64,000 bases of DNA, taken from assembly GCA_026710545.1 (NCBI GenBank), contig JAPOQU010000045.1:1-64000 (forward strand), given 5' to 3'. Source of the stretch: Gammaproteobacteria bacterium (lineage in GTDB: Bacteria > Pseudomonadota > Gammaproteobacteria > Eutrophobiales > Eutrophobiaceae). Below, one piece after another: positions 1 to 8,808 of the stretch. The position numbers and the translations under genes are program-made. How positions within the stretch are numbered: position 1 is the stretch's first letter; each line of letters begins with the position of its first letter. Under the pieces are notes generated by a model. The model was given only the letters and a program-made list of their open reading frames with translations. It made no database searches and was not told the DNA's origin.

Positions 1-177
1 AAGGACTGCAACGCCGTATTGGCGCCGCTGTGTGGCTCCCTGCGGGCGGGCCAGGAAGCGGTCGCCCGCGGCGTTACGCCGCTTGGCAAGGACGCGCCAT
101 TCCCGGCGCGGCGTGCCTTGCGCTCAACCGCTTCCCGACCCGCTGAACATGGCAATATCAGGTTGAAAGAGTACTAG
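1..177 (+). CDS. C-terminal end of an unidentified protein, cut by window edge
   Basis: Frame 1 is open from the first base and reads 58 codons ending '...GNIRLKEY' with TAG at 175-177. The stop overlaps the stop of the convergent DUF1638 gene in the palindrome CTAG at 174-177, a compact convergent arrangement that makes both ends credible. The visible tail is rich in Arg and Ala and shows no motif I recognise, so no function is proposed. It could be chance open frame in GC-rich DNA, since only the tail is visible. Confidence 0.4.
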   Translation, partial: KDCNAVLAPLCGSLRAGQEAVARGVTPLGKDAPFPARRALRSTASRPAEHGNIRLKEY

Positions 178-839
178 GTCTCCGCCACGGGATAGGCCGT
201 CAGGCTGAAATCGTCGTGAGTCATGCTGGTGACGGGTTGTTCCCGGTTTTCCATGATGGCGACCAGCCTGCGCTCCAGGTCGCCGTAACCCACGTGCCTG
301 GTCTCGAGTTCCAGGCCGAGAGAAGCGGCGATTTCTTCGGCGCGCGCCAGCAGGGTGGTGTTGTTCTCCTCCTGTGTGAAGTAAACCATGCGCCGGTAAT
401 TGCCGAACATGAGTTGCTGCAATTCCGGGTACTTGTCCATCTTCAGGCCCTGTACGACGAATTTCTGCCAGGCATGCACCAGGTAATCGGTCAGAATGAA
501 CGTGCCGATCTCTTCCTCCATGGCCCTGGGAAATTCCTCACCACCGAACATCTCGTAACAGTGGGGGCCAAGCGGACGCACGGCGCCGTATTTGTTGAGG
601 ATCTCATCCAGGTCGAAGGCGCCGCAGTGACCGTACACGACAACTGTACGCGCATATCTGCCCTGTGCTTTCTGCAAGCGCTGTTCCACGGCCGGCCCAA
701 TCCTGGCCGGTTGCATGTGCAGCCGCGCGTCGATCGCTTCGAACTCGGCATCCCAGCCGTGTTTCCTGATAATATCCTTCACCTCCCGGCCCAGGGCGGC
801 GCAGGCGATGAACAAGGTCTTCGGGGAATTATTCGGCAT
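174..839 (-). CDS. DUF1638 family protein
   Basis: A 221-residue protein with the conserved features of DUF1638: a central 'VVVYGHCGAFDLDEIL' segment, a His-Cys pair in 'PLGPHCYEMFGGEEF', the stretch 'GTFILTDYLVHAWQKFV', and 'FGNYRRMVYF' before a C-terminal 'GYGDLERRL'. The family has no settled enzyme function; in methylotrophs and methanogens its members often neighbour corrinoid-dependent methyltransferase genes, which is known of the family rather than seen here. It is divergent from the molybdopterin oxidoreductase gene with about 180 bases between the starts. The conserved Cys and His residues suggest metal or cofactor binding, by inference only. Confidence 0.85.
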   Translation of the reverse strand: MPNNSPKTLFIACAALGREVKDIIRKHGWDAEFEAIDARLHMQPARIGPAVEQRLQKAQGRYARTVVVYGHCGAFDLDEILNKYGAVRPLGPHCYEMFGGEEFPRAMEEEIGTFILTDYLVHAWQKFVVQGLKMDKYPELQQLMFGNYRRMVYFTQEENNTTLLARAEEIAASLGLELETRHVGYGDLERRLVAIMENREQPVTSMTHDDFSLTAYPVAET

Positions 840-1016
840 TACGGGTAAAATAATAGCTCAAATTGAGTTACGTGCTTTATCCACGTATAGCAAAATAACG
901 GTCAGCTATACAAGAATCATAATCCCGTTTGTTTTATGATCTGTAAACAACCCGTGAGAGTAATACGTGGGGTGATGGCTCTTCTTTCAACATAGTGACT
1001 GTATTATGGCTATAAA

Positions 1017-3140
1017 ATGAACCTGGATACGGAAAATAAACAAAGAGTGCGCACGATCTGCCGTTCATGCGGTCATGGCGGTTGTGGCGTGTACGTGGTG
1101 GTGGAAGACGGCAAAGTGGTGAAGATCCAGCCGGACAAGGAACACCCGGTCAGTAAAGGGTATACCTGCAAGAAGGCGTACGGGTCTATCGAGTTGCAGT
1201 ACCATCCCGACCGTTTGTTATACCCGATGCGGCGGGCAGGCGCCCGCGGGGAAGGCAAGTGGGAACGGCTCAGCTGGGATGAAGCCCTGACCGAAGTAGC
1301 CGGGAAGCTGAATCAATTCAAACAGGAGTCGGGCGCGGAGTCTGTGGTTTTCGGCCACGGTACCGGGCGCGACTTCCACCGTTTCGTCTACCGTGTGGCC
1401 AACCTGTTCGGTACGCCTAACGTCCTCACCCCGGGGCATATGTGTTACTTGCCGCGGGTAGCGATCTCGAAACTGATGGGGATGGACATATCCCTCTGCG
1501 ACTATGACAGCAAGCCCGCGTGCGTGGTGGCGTGGGGCAGTAACCACCTCATTTCCAACCCGGATGAAAACAAGGGCATCAACCTGGCCAAGACCCTGAC
1601 CAACGGCGCGAAGTTCATCGTGATCGACCCGCGCCGCACAAAACTGGCCGACAAGGCTGACCTGTTCCTGCAGATCCGCCCCGCTACCGATTCGGCCCTG
1701 GCCCTGGCCATGATGCACGTGATTGTGAAGGAAGACCTCTACGACCACCACTTCGTGGAGAATTACACCACCGGTTTTGAGAAGTTTGTCGAACGTCTGG
1801 AGGAATACCCGCCGGAACGCGCCGAAAAAATAACCTGGGTGCCAAAGGAAAAGATCATCGAGGCGGCGCGGCTGTACGCCACTACCAAACCGGCGGCCAT
1901 GCAGTGGGGGGTCGGCATAGAACAGAACATCAACTGTGTCGACGCCGACCGGGCATTGATCTACCTGGTGGCGCTGACCGGCAACCTGGACGTGCCGGGC
2001 GGCAACGTGATCTTCGGCCTGCCGCCGGGCCTGCCGCGGGCGAAATTTTCCCTGTTCGATCAATTGCCGCCGGAACAGCATGCCAAAATGCTGGGCGGCG
2101 ACAGGTACCGGCTCGGCGCAACCATCAACCGCATCACGCCCCACGTCGTCTGGGATGCCATCGAAGAGGCGGACCCCTACCAGGTCAGGGCGATGGTGAT
2201 CTTCGCCAGCAATACGCTGACTGCGCGCGAGAATGCCAGGCGTGTCCATGACGTCCTGAAAAACAAGCTGGAATATTTCGTGGCCGTGGATATCTTTCCC
2301 ACCCTGACCACGGAACTGGCGGATATCGTGCTGCCGGCAGCCACCTGGCTGGAAAACGACAATATTGCCGATTACTGGAAGGTGCACGGATATGTCTTCC
2401 CGCGCAACAAGGCAGTGGAACCGGAGGGGCAAGCCCGGCCGGATCACCTGATACTCAACGAACTGGGTCAGAAACTGGGCTTTACGGAGCATTTCTGGGA
2501 GGACTATGAAGAATCCCTGGACTTCATCCTCGAACCTGCCGGGCTGACCTGGGATGAATTCAGGGAAATGCCGTATCTGCAAACGGACGTGAAATACCGC
2601 AAGTATGAAAAAGACGGTTTCAACTCGGCATCGGGCAAGCTGGATTTCTACCTGCACAAGTATGAAGAGTGGGGTTACGACCCCTTGCCCGGCTTTGTCG
2701 AACCGCCGGAAAGCCCGGCACGGGAACCGGAATTCGTGGAGAAATACCCACTGGTGTTGATCACCGGCCAGCGCATCTTCAACTTTTTCGGCTCCGAACA
2801 CCGCCAGGGAGATTATCTGCGCCGCACGCACCCTGATCCCATGGTCGAAATCCACCCCGATACGGCCGCGGCGCGCGGCATCAGCGACGGTGACTGGGTC
2901 CATATTTCATCGCCCCGCGACCAGGTCAGGTTCCGGGCCAGGATATTCGACGGTATCGACCCGAGAGTCGTCAGCGCCGAGTGGGGCTGGTGGTTCCCGG
3001 AAAAGGACCGCACCGATATCGAAGTCCAGCTGGAGTCCAATATCAACCTGCTTACCGAGGATGCAGGGGGTCTGGATCCGGGTATGGGGGCCACGAACCT
3101 GAAAGGGTTGATGTGCCAGGTGGAAAAAGCGGCAGCCTGA
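1017..3140 (+). CDS. Molybdopterin (Mo/W-bis-MGD) oxidoreductase, DMSO reductase family
   Basis: 707 residues. The N-terminus has a 4Fe-4S motif, Cys15-x2-Cys18-x4-Cys23-x27-Cys51, followed by the Mo-bis-MGD core. Cys143 in 'TPGHMCYLPR' sits where the DMSO reductase family places its metal ligand and is encoded by TGT, so it is Cys and not Sec. The C-terminal 'LVLITGQRIFNFFGSEHRQ' and 'GISDGDWVHISSPR' are typical of the dinucleotide-binding domain. No Tat signal is visible, so it is probably cytoplasmic. Nearest relatives by style are thiosulfate/polysulfide reductase-like catalytic subunits and pyrogallol transhydroxylase; no ferredoxin-like or membrane subunit gene is adjacent. The aminotransferase and MFS genes downstream are co-oriented, suggesting a shared pathway with unknown substrate. 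Confidence 0.9.
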   Translation: MNLDTENKQRVRTICRSCGHGGCGVYVVVEDGKVVKIQPDKEHPVSKGYTCKKAYGSIELQYHPDRLLYPMRRAGARGEGKWERLSWDEALTEVAGKLNQFKQESGAESVVFGHGTGRDFHRFVYRVANLFGTPNVLTPGHMCYLPRVAISKLMGMDISLCDYDSKPACVVAWGSNHLISNPDENKGINLAKTLTNGAKFIVIDPRRTKLADKADLFLQIRPATDSALALAMMHVIVKEDLYDHHFVENYTTGFEKFVERLEEYPPERAEKITWVPKEKIIEAARLYATTKPAAMQWGVGIEQNINCVDADRALIYLVALTGNLDVPGGNVIFGLPPGLPRAKFSLFDQLPPEQHAKMLGGDRYRLGATINRITPHVVWDAIEEADPYQVRAMVIFASNTLTARENARRVHDVLKNKLEYFVAVDIFPTLTTELADIVLPAATWLENDNIADYWKVHGYVFPRNKAVEPEGQARPDHLILNELGQKLGFTEHFWEDYEESLDFILEPAGLTWDEFREMPYLQTDVKYRKYEKDGFNSASGKLDFYLHKYEEWGYDPLPGFVEPPESPAREPEFVEKYPLVLITGQRIFNFFGSEHRQGDYLRRTHPDPMVEIHPDTAAARGISDGDWVHISSPRDQVRFRARIFDGIDPRVVSAEWGWWFPEKDRTDIEVQLESNINLLTEDAGGLDPGMGATNLKGLMCQVEKAAA

Positions 3141-3256
3141 CCATGGCCGGCGTACGGTCGGGCAGTTGCCGGACAGGATTTAGTTTCGCCGCTTAACGCG
3201 CTAGAATAAGCCGGGTTAACAACTGAACCACACTGAACCGGAAAGGGTAAAAAAAA

Positions 3257-4630
3257 ATGATATCAGAACAGGAACTGGCGGAACTCTCTTTTGCCGATGC
3301 ACCGAATATGATTACCGACGGCGTCCCCGGCCCGAAGGCCGGCAAGCTGCTCGCCGAAGCGCCGGAGTTTGAATCGATGACCCGTGGCGGCGGCGGTTTT
3401 CCACTGGTATTCGATGTGGGCAAGGGGGTCACAGTCAAGGACCCGGACGGCAACCTGTATATTGACGTGTCTGCCGGAGTCGGGGTCAGCAGCGTCGGGC
3501 GATCCCACCCCAGGGTTATCGAGACCATGGAGCGCCAGTCGAAGATCCTCATGCACGCGTCGGATATCAGCAATACCAAGCGCGGGGAACTGGCGAAAAA
3601 GATTGCCTCCATTGCGCCACCGGGCCTAAGAAACAACTGCATCACCTATTTCACCCAGAGTGGCAGCGGCGCGCTGGAATGCGCCATCAAGTTTGCCCGC
3701 CGGGTCACCGGGCGCAACCAGATCATGGCCTTCCACGGCGCCTACCACGGTGTCTGGGCCGCCTCCAACGCCATCACCACCGGCGACCAGTACCGTAGGG
3801 GTTACGGTCCCTTCATGGGCGGCGTCATCCATGCGCCCTATCCCTACGCCTACCGGTTTCCGCTGCCGCTCGGAGACAAGACCTGCGAGGAAGTCTGCGG
3901 CGACTACGTGGATTATCTCTTGAATACGCCTTATACGGCGGCGGACGATGTCGCAGCCGTTATCGTGGAACCGCTGCAGGGCGAAGGGGGGTACATACCG
4001 CCGGACCCCGAATTCTTCCTGCGGGTAAAGGCCGCCTGTGAAAAACACGGCGCCCTGTTTGTCGCCGACGAGGTACAGGCGGGCACCGGCCGTACCGGCA
4101 AGATGTGGTCCATCGAACATTCCGGTGTTGAACCGGACATGATTACCTTCGGCAAGGGTATGGGCGGAGACCTGCCCATGGCCGGTGTGATCATGCGCAA
4201 GGACCTGGCGCAACAACTCGACGACATGTCGCAACCCCAGACCTTTGCCGCCAACGCGGTGTCTTCCGCAGTGACCATGACCAATATCGACATCATCCAG
4301 GAAGGCGAACTGGTAGAGAGAGCGGCACAACTGGGCCGGGAGGTGCTGGACCGGTTAACAGCCGCCAGTGAGGACCTGCCCATTATAGGTGAAGTGCGTG
4401 GCCGGGGCCTGATGATCGGTATCGAACTGGTGCAGGACAGGGAGACACGGGAACCCGCCGACCAGGACATGATGATGAAGGTGGTCATGGGCCTGTTGTC
4501 CAACGGTCTTATCATGGTGCCCTGTGGCCGTAACGGCAACGTGCTGCGCCTGATGCCCTCGTTGACCATCACCCGGGACTACATGTTCAAGTCCATAGAC
4601 ATATTGCTCGATGTGCTGCGCAATGTTTGA
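3257..4630 (+). CDS. Class III PLP-dependent aminotransferase
   Basis: 457 residues of the acetylornithine / GABA aminotransferase / glutamate-1-semialdehyde mutase fold. Seen: the cofactor Asp in 'ADEVQAGTGRTG' (D271), and the Schiff-base Lys in 'ITFGKGMGGDLPMAG' (K300). 'FHGAYHGVW' (160-168) is the usual PLP phosphate and ring-stacking segment. The start follows an AAAGGG box in a purine-rich leader. It lies between the molybdopterin oxidoreductase and an MFS transporter on the same strand. The amino donor and acceptor cannot be told from sequence; an omega-aminotransferase acting on an aldehyde or ketone made by the neighbouring oxidoreductase is one inference. Confidence 0.9.
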   Translation: MISEQELAELSFADAPNMITDGVPGPKAGKLLAEAPEFESMTRGGGGFPLVFDVGKGVTVKDPDGNLYIDVSAGVGVSSVGRSHPRVIETMERQSKILMHASDISNTKRGELAKKIASIAPPGLRNNCITYFTQSGSGALECAIKFARRVTGRNQIMAFHGAYHGVWAASNAITTGDQYRRGYGPFMGGVIHAPYPYAYRFPLPLGDKTCEEVCGDYVDYLLNTPYTAADDVAAVIVEPLQGEGGYIPPDPEFFLRVKAACEKHGALFVADEVQAGTGRTGKMWSIEHSGVEPDMITFGKGMGGDLPMAGVIMRKDLAQQLDDMSQPQTFAANAVSSAVTMTNIDIIQEGELVERAAQLGREVLDRLTAASEDLPIIGEVRGRGLMIGIELVQDRETREPADQDMMMKVVMGLLSNGLIMVPCGRNGNVLRLMPSLTITRDYMFKSIDILLDVLRNV

Positions 4631-4690
4631 GCCTGTTTCGTAAACCGGTTCAGTCACCGAGTACAACGACTGCCATAAGGAGGGACGCCA

Positions 4691-5860
4691 ATGCAATGGC
4701 TGTTGGGGGATAATGTGAATCCGGTGGATGTGAATACGCGCACGTCGATTATCGCGATCGTTTATATCGCGGTAATCGCCCCCTGTGTCTTCATACTCCA
4801 GCCGGGTTATGTGCAGGGCCTGGTTGAATACCTGGCATTCAGCGAACAGCAGGCAGGATATATTGCTTCGGCGGAGATGTTCGGCATCGCCTTCACGACC
4901 ATCCTGCTCGTATTCATCGAGGCGCGCATCGACTGGCGCAAAATGACAGTGCTGTGCCTCATCGTCGCCGCTGCAGGCAATCTTCTTTCCATGTCACTGG
5001 CGGATTTCGAAGCGCTGGCGGCGGCGCGCTTCCTCACCGGCATGGGCTCAGGCGGACTGATATCGCTGACCTTCGCCATGATGGGCCTCACCGCTAAATC
5101 CGACAGGAATTTCGGTTACATCATCACCTGGGTGCTGATCTACGGCGCCCTCGGCATACTGGTTATGCCCACTGCGTTTGCGACTATCGGCATGAACGGT
5201 GTACTGGTGTTCTTTGCCCTGTTCAATATCTCCGGCCTGTATTTCACCCGCTCCCTGCCGCGCTCCGGCGACCAGCACCTGGATCTGTCGGCGCCGGAGA
5301 GAGTCGGCTATTCATGGCGGGTGAAAGGGGTCTCCTTGTTCGCCATCCTGGTATACAACACCTCCATCGGCATTGTCTGGGCCTACCTGTTCCTGCTCGG
5401 ACTGGAAGCCGGGGTAGCCGAGCAGACCGTGGCCAACGTCCTCACCGTCTCCCAGTTCCTGGGTATCGCCGGCGCCTTTGTCGCCGTGGTCCTGCAGTTG
5501 CGCATCGGCCGTATCATTCCCCTGCAGGTGAGTATCATCGGTACCGCCATCGGCATCTACCTGCTTGTGGGCGAGATCGCCCTGTTCCATTTTGCCCTGG
5601 GCGTCTGCCTGTTCAATTTCCTCTGGAACGTGAGCATGCCGTACCTGCTGGCGACAATGGCCTCGTTCGACCGCCGGGGCAAGGTGGTGATCTACGGCAT
5701 CTGCATGCAGACGCTCGGTTATGCCATCGGCCCCTTCATCGCTGCGACCATCCTCGGCAGGAGCAGTTATGACCACGTCTACACCGTGGCGACATTACTG
5801 TTTCTCGCCAGCGCCGCCGTCCTGCTCCCGGGGTTGATTGCACAGAAAAAGCATCTCTGA
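4691..5860 (+). CDS. MFS family transporter
   Basis: 389 residues, hydrophobic throughout, with about 12 predicted membrane segments in two sets of six. The loop after TM2 reads 'IEARIDWRKMTVL', a degenerate version of the MFS loop 2-3 motif. A strong TAAGGAGG lies about 7 bases before the ATG, better than those of the two genes upstream. It is 60 bases after the aminotransferase, so probably the last gene of the operon beginning at 1017. The inner-membrane substrate is unknown; an amine or acid used by the upstream enzymes is inferred. Confidence 0.88.
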   Translation: MQWLLGDNVNPVDVNTRTSIIAIVYIAVIAPCVFILQPGYVQGLVEYLAFSEQQAGYIASAEMFGIAFTTILLVFIEARIDWRKMTVLCLIVAAAGNLLSMSLADFEALAAARFLTGMGSGGLISLTFAMMGLTAKSDRNFGYIITWVLIYGALGILVMPTAFATIGMNGVLVFFALFNISGLYFTRSLPRSGDQHLDLSAPERVGYSWRVKGVSLFAILVYNTSIGIVWAYLFLLGLEAGVAEQTVANVLTVSQFLGIAGAFVAVVLQLRIGRIIPLQVSIIGTAIGIYLLVGEIALFHFALGVCLFNFLWNVSMPYLLATMASFDRRGKVVIYGICMQTLGYAIGPFIAATILGRSSYDHVYTVATLLFLASAAVLLPGLIAQKKHL

Positions 5861-5979
5861 CGATAAGCCGGGACTCATCGGCTGCTTCGGAACTGACCTG
5901 GATCTACATGGTATCGCCCACGCGGCGTCAGGCGTGAGGGCAACCAGGATTTCCCGCGTGTATGCCGAGGTATGATCAT

Positions 5980-6960
5980 TCAGTCAGCATGGACCATACC
6001 GGCAGCGATGCCGATTTCAGGGGCTACGCTGTAAAAATCCAGCACCGGCGCATTACCGCCCGCCGCTTTATGCGCCGCCGCGGCGGCTATCCAGGTCTGC
6101 AGCTCCATGGATCCTATGCCGCCTTCCTCCACCAACCTGTCCTGGTCCCATTGGTCATATTCCTCCAGCCTGTTCCCGGTGATGACATCCAGGAAGCGCC
6201 GGTCGGACTCCGCATTCAGGCGCATGTCTGCGGCCGTACGCTCACCCCTGGCAATCATCTGCGCGCCTTCGTGATGCATGACATCCAGACGTTCCAGCCA
6301 CTGCGCCGGCGTCAGGGATGCGGGATCGGCGCCGCCGGAGAGTTGCCATGCCTCGACCGCCTGTTCCCCCTGGCCCGGTTCGGGATAGTAACGGGTAGGG
6401 TGGTGCGACATGCCGCCCGACGCGAGGAACAGGACACGCCTGTTCAAACTCCCGGCAAAACGGCCGATGACCTCTCCCAGCATGCGGGTGCGCCGGAACG
6501 GTACAAACGGCTTCGTAATACAGTTTATGAAGATCGGGATGGTGGGGTGCACCGTCAGGCTGCCGGACAGGTTATTGATGGTCTGGGAAAATGCGTGATC
6601 GATGGTCATCCTGTAGGAAACGGCCGCATCGATGTCGTTGGCGCGCAGGTACTCCGAACAGGCCAGGGCCGTGTCTTCCGGTACGTTCACCGGGCCCGCA
6701 AAACCACCGATATCCCCTGCGGCCTCGGCGTTCAGCCCGACGCAGAACGCTGGCATGTTGTTCAGGAAAAAACCGTTGAAATGGTCCGAACCGAATGCAA
6801 AGATCAGTTCCGGGTCAAACTCCGCGATCGCATTGGCCCGCGCCGCGAACGCATGCTGCAGGGCATCCCAGTCTTTCGGTTCCTTCGCATAACAGTACAG
6901 CAACGGCGAGTGTGAGGCGCAGACAAGCATTGCCGGTTTTCCGCCTAGCCCAGACGCCAT
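5980..6960 (-). CDS. Class III extradiol ring-cleavage dioxygenase (MhpB-like)
   Basis: 326 residues resembling 2,3-dihydroxyphenylpropionate 1,2-dioxygenase MhpB along the whole length: 'LVCASHSPLL' near the N-terminus (H17), 'FAFGSDHFNGFF' (H60), 'SYRMTIDHAFSQ' (H122, equivalent of the MhpB acid/base His115), 'PFRRTRMLGEVIGRF', and 'LASGGMSHHP' (H186, equivalent of His179). These residues bind Fe(II) or act in acid/base catalysis, so the enzyme is expected to cleave a catechol at the meta position. It overlaps the upstream FAH-family gene by 16 bases, so the two are translationally coupled, ring cleavage with downstream hydrolysis or decarboxylation. The exact catechol is not determinable. 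Confidence 0.92.
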   Translation of the reverse strand: MASGLGGKPAMLVCASHSPLLYCYAKEPKDWDALQHAFAARANAIAEFDPELIFAFGSDHFNGFFLNNMPAFCVGLNAEAAGDIGGFAGPVNVPEDTALACSEYLRANDIDAAVSYRMTIDHAFSQTINNLSGSLTVHPTIPIFINCITKPFVPFRRTRMLGEVIGRFAGSLNRRVLFLASGGMSHHPTRYYPEPGQGEQAVEAWQLSGGADPASLTPAQWLERLDVMHHEGAQMIARGERTAADMRLNAESDRRFLDVITGNRLEEYDQWDQDRLVEEGGIGSMELQTWIAAAAAHKAAGGNAPVLDFYSVAPEIGIAAGMVHAD

Positions 6961-7952
6961 TGACCTATCTCCTTCTGCTCAACGACAACCGGGTTTACCA
7001 GTGTTCCCAGGCCGTCGATGCTGACTTCCACCGGGCCGTCAACGGTCTGAAAATTCGCACCGTGAATGGATTTCCGGTTTGCGGACGGTTTGAATGCGGT
7101 CCCGCAGGATATGATGTCTCCCGGGTGCAGGGTATGGAACTGGCTGATGAAGCTGACGATTTCCGCCACCTTGTAATTGTAGTAGCGGGTGCTGTCCCCG
7201 GCGATCACTTCGCCGCCCATCCGGCAGTACACGTCCAGGTCGTCAGGATCTGTAATTTCATCTTTCGTCACCAGCCACGGCCCCAGGCAGCCGAATGTAT
7301 CGCAACCCTTGTAGCGCCCGGCGTAGGACAAGTGCTGCTCGACACGTTCCGTCTCACCCGGGTTGTCTTCTTTTGCATAGAGGGCCTGGTAGTGAAATAG
7401 GTCCTCGGCGCGCATGCCGTTGCCGGTAATATCGTTGAAAATACTGTAACCGAATACGGCATCAAGCGCATCAACTGCCGCAATGTCCCGGGTCTCCCTG
7501 CCGATGATGATGCATAATTCCGGTTCGGGATGAACGCTGCCGTAGTAGGGCCTGATTTTAATGGCTTGCAGGTGTCCTGCCAGGCAGGAGGCCGGTTTAA
7601 GAAAGAAAGCAGGATGATCCGGGGCGCTGATCTTGCGTTCGTTACTGGCGGAGTTGTTCATCGCTATGCCGCAGATCTTCCCCGGGTTCCGCACCGGCGG
7701 ATACCAGGTCACGCCAGCGATGGGTATCAATTTTGTGCGGTCAGGCTGTGCCTTGAACCTTTTCAGGGATGTATTGATGTTATTCAGAAATATCCGCCCT
7801 GCCTGGATAACAGCCGATAACTCCTCAAAGGCCAGTCCCGCGTATTTCGACCCGGTTGAAACCAGCAGCGTATCCAGGCTGACCAGGTGAGCGTCATCGA
7901 AGTGGACGGCTACGCTGTCTTTATCATCGTATCTGACGTGGGCAAATTTCAT
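6945..7952 (-). CDS. Fumarylacetoacetate hydrolase (FAH) family protein
   Basis: 335 residues. The catalytic metal site of the family is visible: 'HPEPELCIIIGRETRD' carries the ExE pair (E143, E145) and 'GYSIFNDITGNGM' the Asp ligand (D174), with the conserved lysines and 'FFLKP' before them. FAH-superfamily enzymes hydrolyse, hydrate or decarboxylate beta-diketo or oxo-enoate intermediates of aromatic meta pathways. Here it is the first gene of a two-gene minus-strand operon with the MhpB-like dioxygenase, so a meta-cleavage product (acylpyruvate or 2-oxo-4-enoate) is the likely substrate by context. The N-terminal 80 residues form the usual smaller FAH-associated domain. Confidence 0.9.
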   Translation of the reverse strand: MKFAHVRYDDKDSVAVHFDDAHLVSLDTLLVSTGSKYAGLAFEELSAVIQAGRIFLNNINTSLKRFKAQPDRTKLIPIAGVTWYPPVRNPGKICGIAMNNSASNERKISAPDHPAFFLKPASCLAGHLQAIKIRPYYGSVHPEPELCIIIGRETRDIAAVDALDAVFGYSIFNDITGNGMRAEDLFHYQALYAKEDNPGETERVEQHLSYAGRYKGCDTFGCLGPWLVTKDEITDPDDLDVYCRMGGEVIAGDSTRYYNYKVAEIVSFISQFHTLHPGDIISCGTAFKPSANRKSIHGANFQTVDGPVEVSIDGLGTLVNPVVVEQKEIGQWRLG

Positions 7953-7996
7953 TTACGCACCAGGTGTGCCCGCATCGCTTGCCTCCGACGTCATGC

Positions 7997-8410
7997 TCAA
8001 TCCTTGTAATGCACCACGGCTACTCCGATTGTCTCCGCTGCCTTCCGCAATCTATCATCCAATGTCGCCAGGGGCAGACTTCGCCTGAGGGCTACTTCCA
8101 GGTATGCTGAGTCGTATACAGTCAACTCAAATCGACGTGCAAGATCAAGGACCTGTACCTCATCATGTCCATCATCAAATGAAATACCCAAGGCCTGGCT
8201 GTCGGCCAGCGTATCCGCTACTTGTTGGTGGGAAATCCGTCCACGGCGCTCATTCATCAGTAACGCGTTACGCAATTCGTACCACCATATACGCGGCACA
8301 ACCCCACCCTCCTCAATAACGTGCAGCATGGTATTGTTTGCCGTGGGGTCATCCTCATCACCCATACACCATGCCATGAATACGGAGTTATCTATGACAA
8401 CAGGCATCAA
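7997..8410 (-). CDS. vapC: PIN-domain toxin, VapC type
   Basis: 137 residues with the PIN nuclease acid cluster: D7 in 'VVIDNSVFMAW', E45 in 'WWYELRNALL', D101 in 'LTVYDSAYLEVA', and D119/D120 in 'LATLDDRLRKAA'. These coordinate Mg for RNA cleavage; VapC toxins usually cut tRNA or rRNA. The gene overlaps its antitoxin by four bases (ATGA), the standard coupling for such pairs. It lies immediately left of the tRNA-Sec insertion and outside its direct repeats. No residue of the active site is missing, so the toxin should be functional. Confidence 0.92.
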   Translation of the reverse strand: MMPVVIDNSVFMAWCMGDEDDPTANNTMLHVIEEGGVVPRIWWYELRNALLMNERRGRISHQQVADTLADSQALGISFDDGHDEVQVLDLARRFELTVYDSAYLEVALRRSLPLATLDDRLRKAAETIGVAVVHYKD

Positions 8411-8649
8411 TATCGGTGCCCTTCATGAGTTGTGGCCATGAGTTCAGCCAACGGTGTTTGCTTGACGTGCCGGCGGCGTTCGACAATGCGCGCGGCCGCC
8501 TCTTTTGCCTGTTTCCTGTCGGTGTTGACGGGAACCAGATAGGCAACCGGTTTACCATGTCGGGTAATGGTAAGCGTTTCTCCGTGCGCCACGCGATCGA
8601 GCAAGCGTGGCAAGTGTGTTTTGGCTTCAAACGCCCCAATCTTTTCCAT
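8407..8649 (-). CDS. Antitoxin, Phd/YefM type (VapB partner)
   Basis: 80 residues: 'MEKIGAFEAKTHLPRLLDRV' is the typical Phd/YefM dimerisation and DNA-binding start, followed by 'TITRHGKPVAYLVPV'. The frame is open further upstream, but the ATG at 8649 is preferred: a GGGAG at 8656-8660 lies six bases before it, while the ATG six bases earlier would abut the same box. The C-terminal tail is basic and short, as in antitoxins that wrap the PIN toxin. It is expected to repress its own promoter; a dyad overlapping a promoter is visible at 8671-8710. Confidence 0.9.
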   Translation of the reverse strand: MEKIGAFEAKTHLPRLLDRVAHGETLTITRHGKPVAYLVPVNTDRKQAKEAAARIVERRRHVKQTPLAELMATTHEGHRY

Positions 8650-8670
8650 CGTCATCTCCCGTTGGGAAAA

Positions 8671-8710
8671 TATCAGACTAGATGATACAACCAGACTGAA
8701 TAATTCGCAA
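8671..8710 (-). promoter_or_regulatory. Promoter and operator-like dyad of the toxin-antitoxin operon
   Basis: On the minus strand, TTGCGA (8710-8705), a 17-base spacer and TATCAT (8687-8682) make a plausible sigma-70 promoter. The perfect dyad TATCA-N7-TGATA at 8671-8687 overlaps the -10 box, where a Phd-type antitoxin would autorepress. The transcript would start near 8675, leaving a short leader with the GGGAG box. Confidence 0.5.
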
Positions 8711-8736
8711 TACTGAACAACATGAGTTATCAAATT

Positions 8737-8755
8737 ACATCGGCGGAGGTGGATG
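8737..8755. repeat. Distal attachment-site-like direct repeat
   Basis: ACATCGGCGGAGGTGGATG, identical over 19 bases to 10906-10924. On the minus strand it reads as the last 12 bases of tRNA-Sec plus 7 bases beyond, without the rest of a tRNA, as expected for the duplicated end left by site-specific integration. Confidence 0.75.
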
Positions 8756-8808
8756 TCCGCCATTGAACCGCCCCGGATTTGCCGGAGACTCCATTGACGG
8801 AGAGCAAA

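Noticed and set aside
1570-1575. Possible selenocysteine in the molybdopterin enzyme, given selB in the window
   Set aside because: The metal-ligand codon (residue 143, at 1443-1445) is TGT for Cys and the frame has no internal TGA.
1218-2903. A 561-codon open frame on the minus strand
   Set aside because: It lies wholly antisense to the molybdopterin oxidoreductase gene, whose motifs are convincing; long shadows are expected in GC-rich DNA.
7997-8649. Inclusion of the VapBC pair in the tRNA-Sec mini-island
   Set aside because: The pair lies outside the distal 19-bp repeat at 8737-8755 and no further copy of the repeat was seen to its left.
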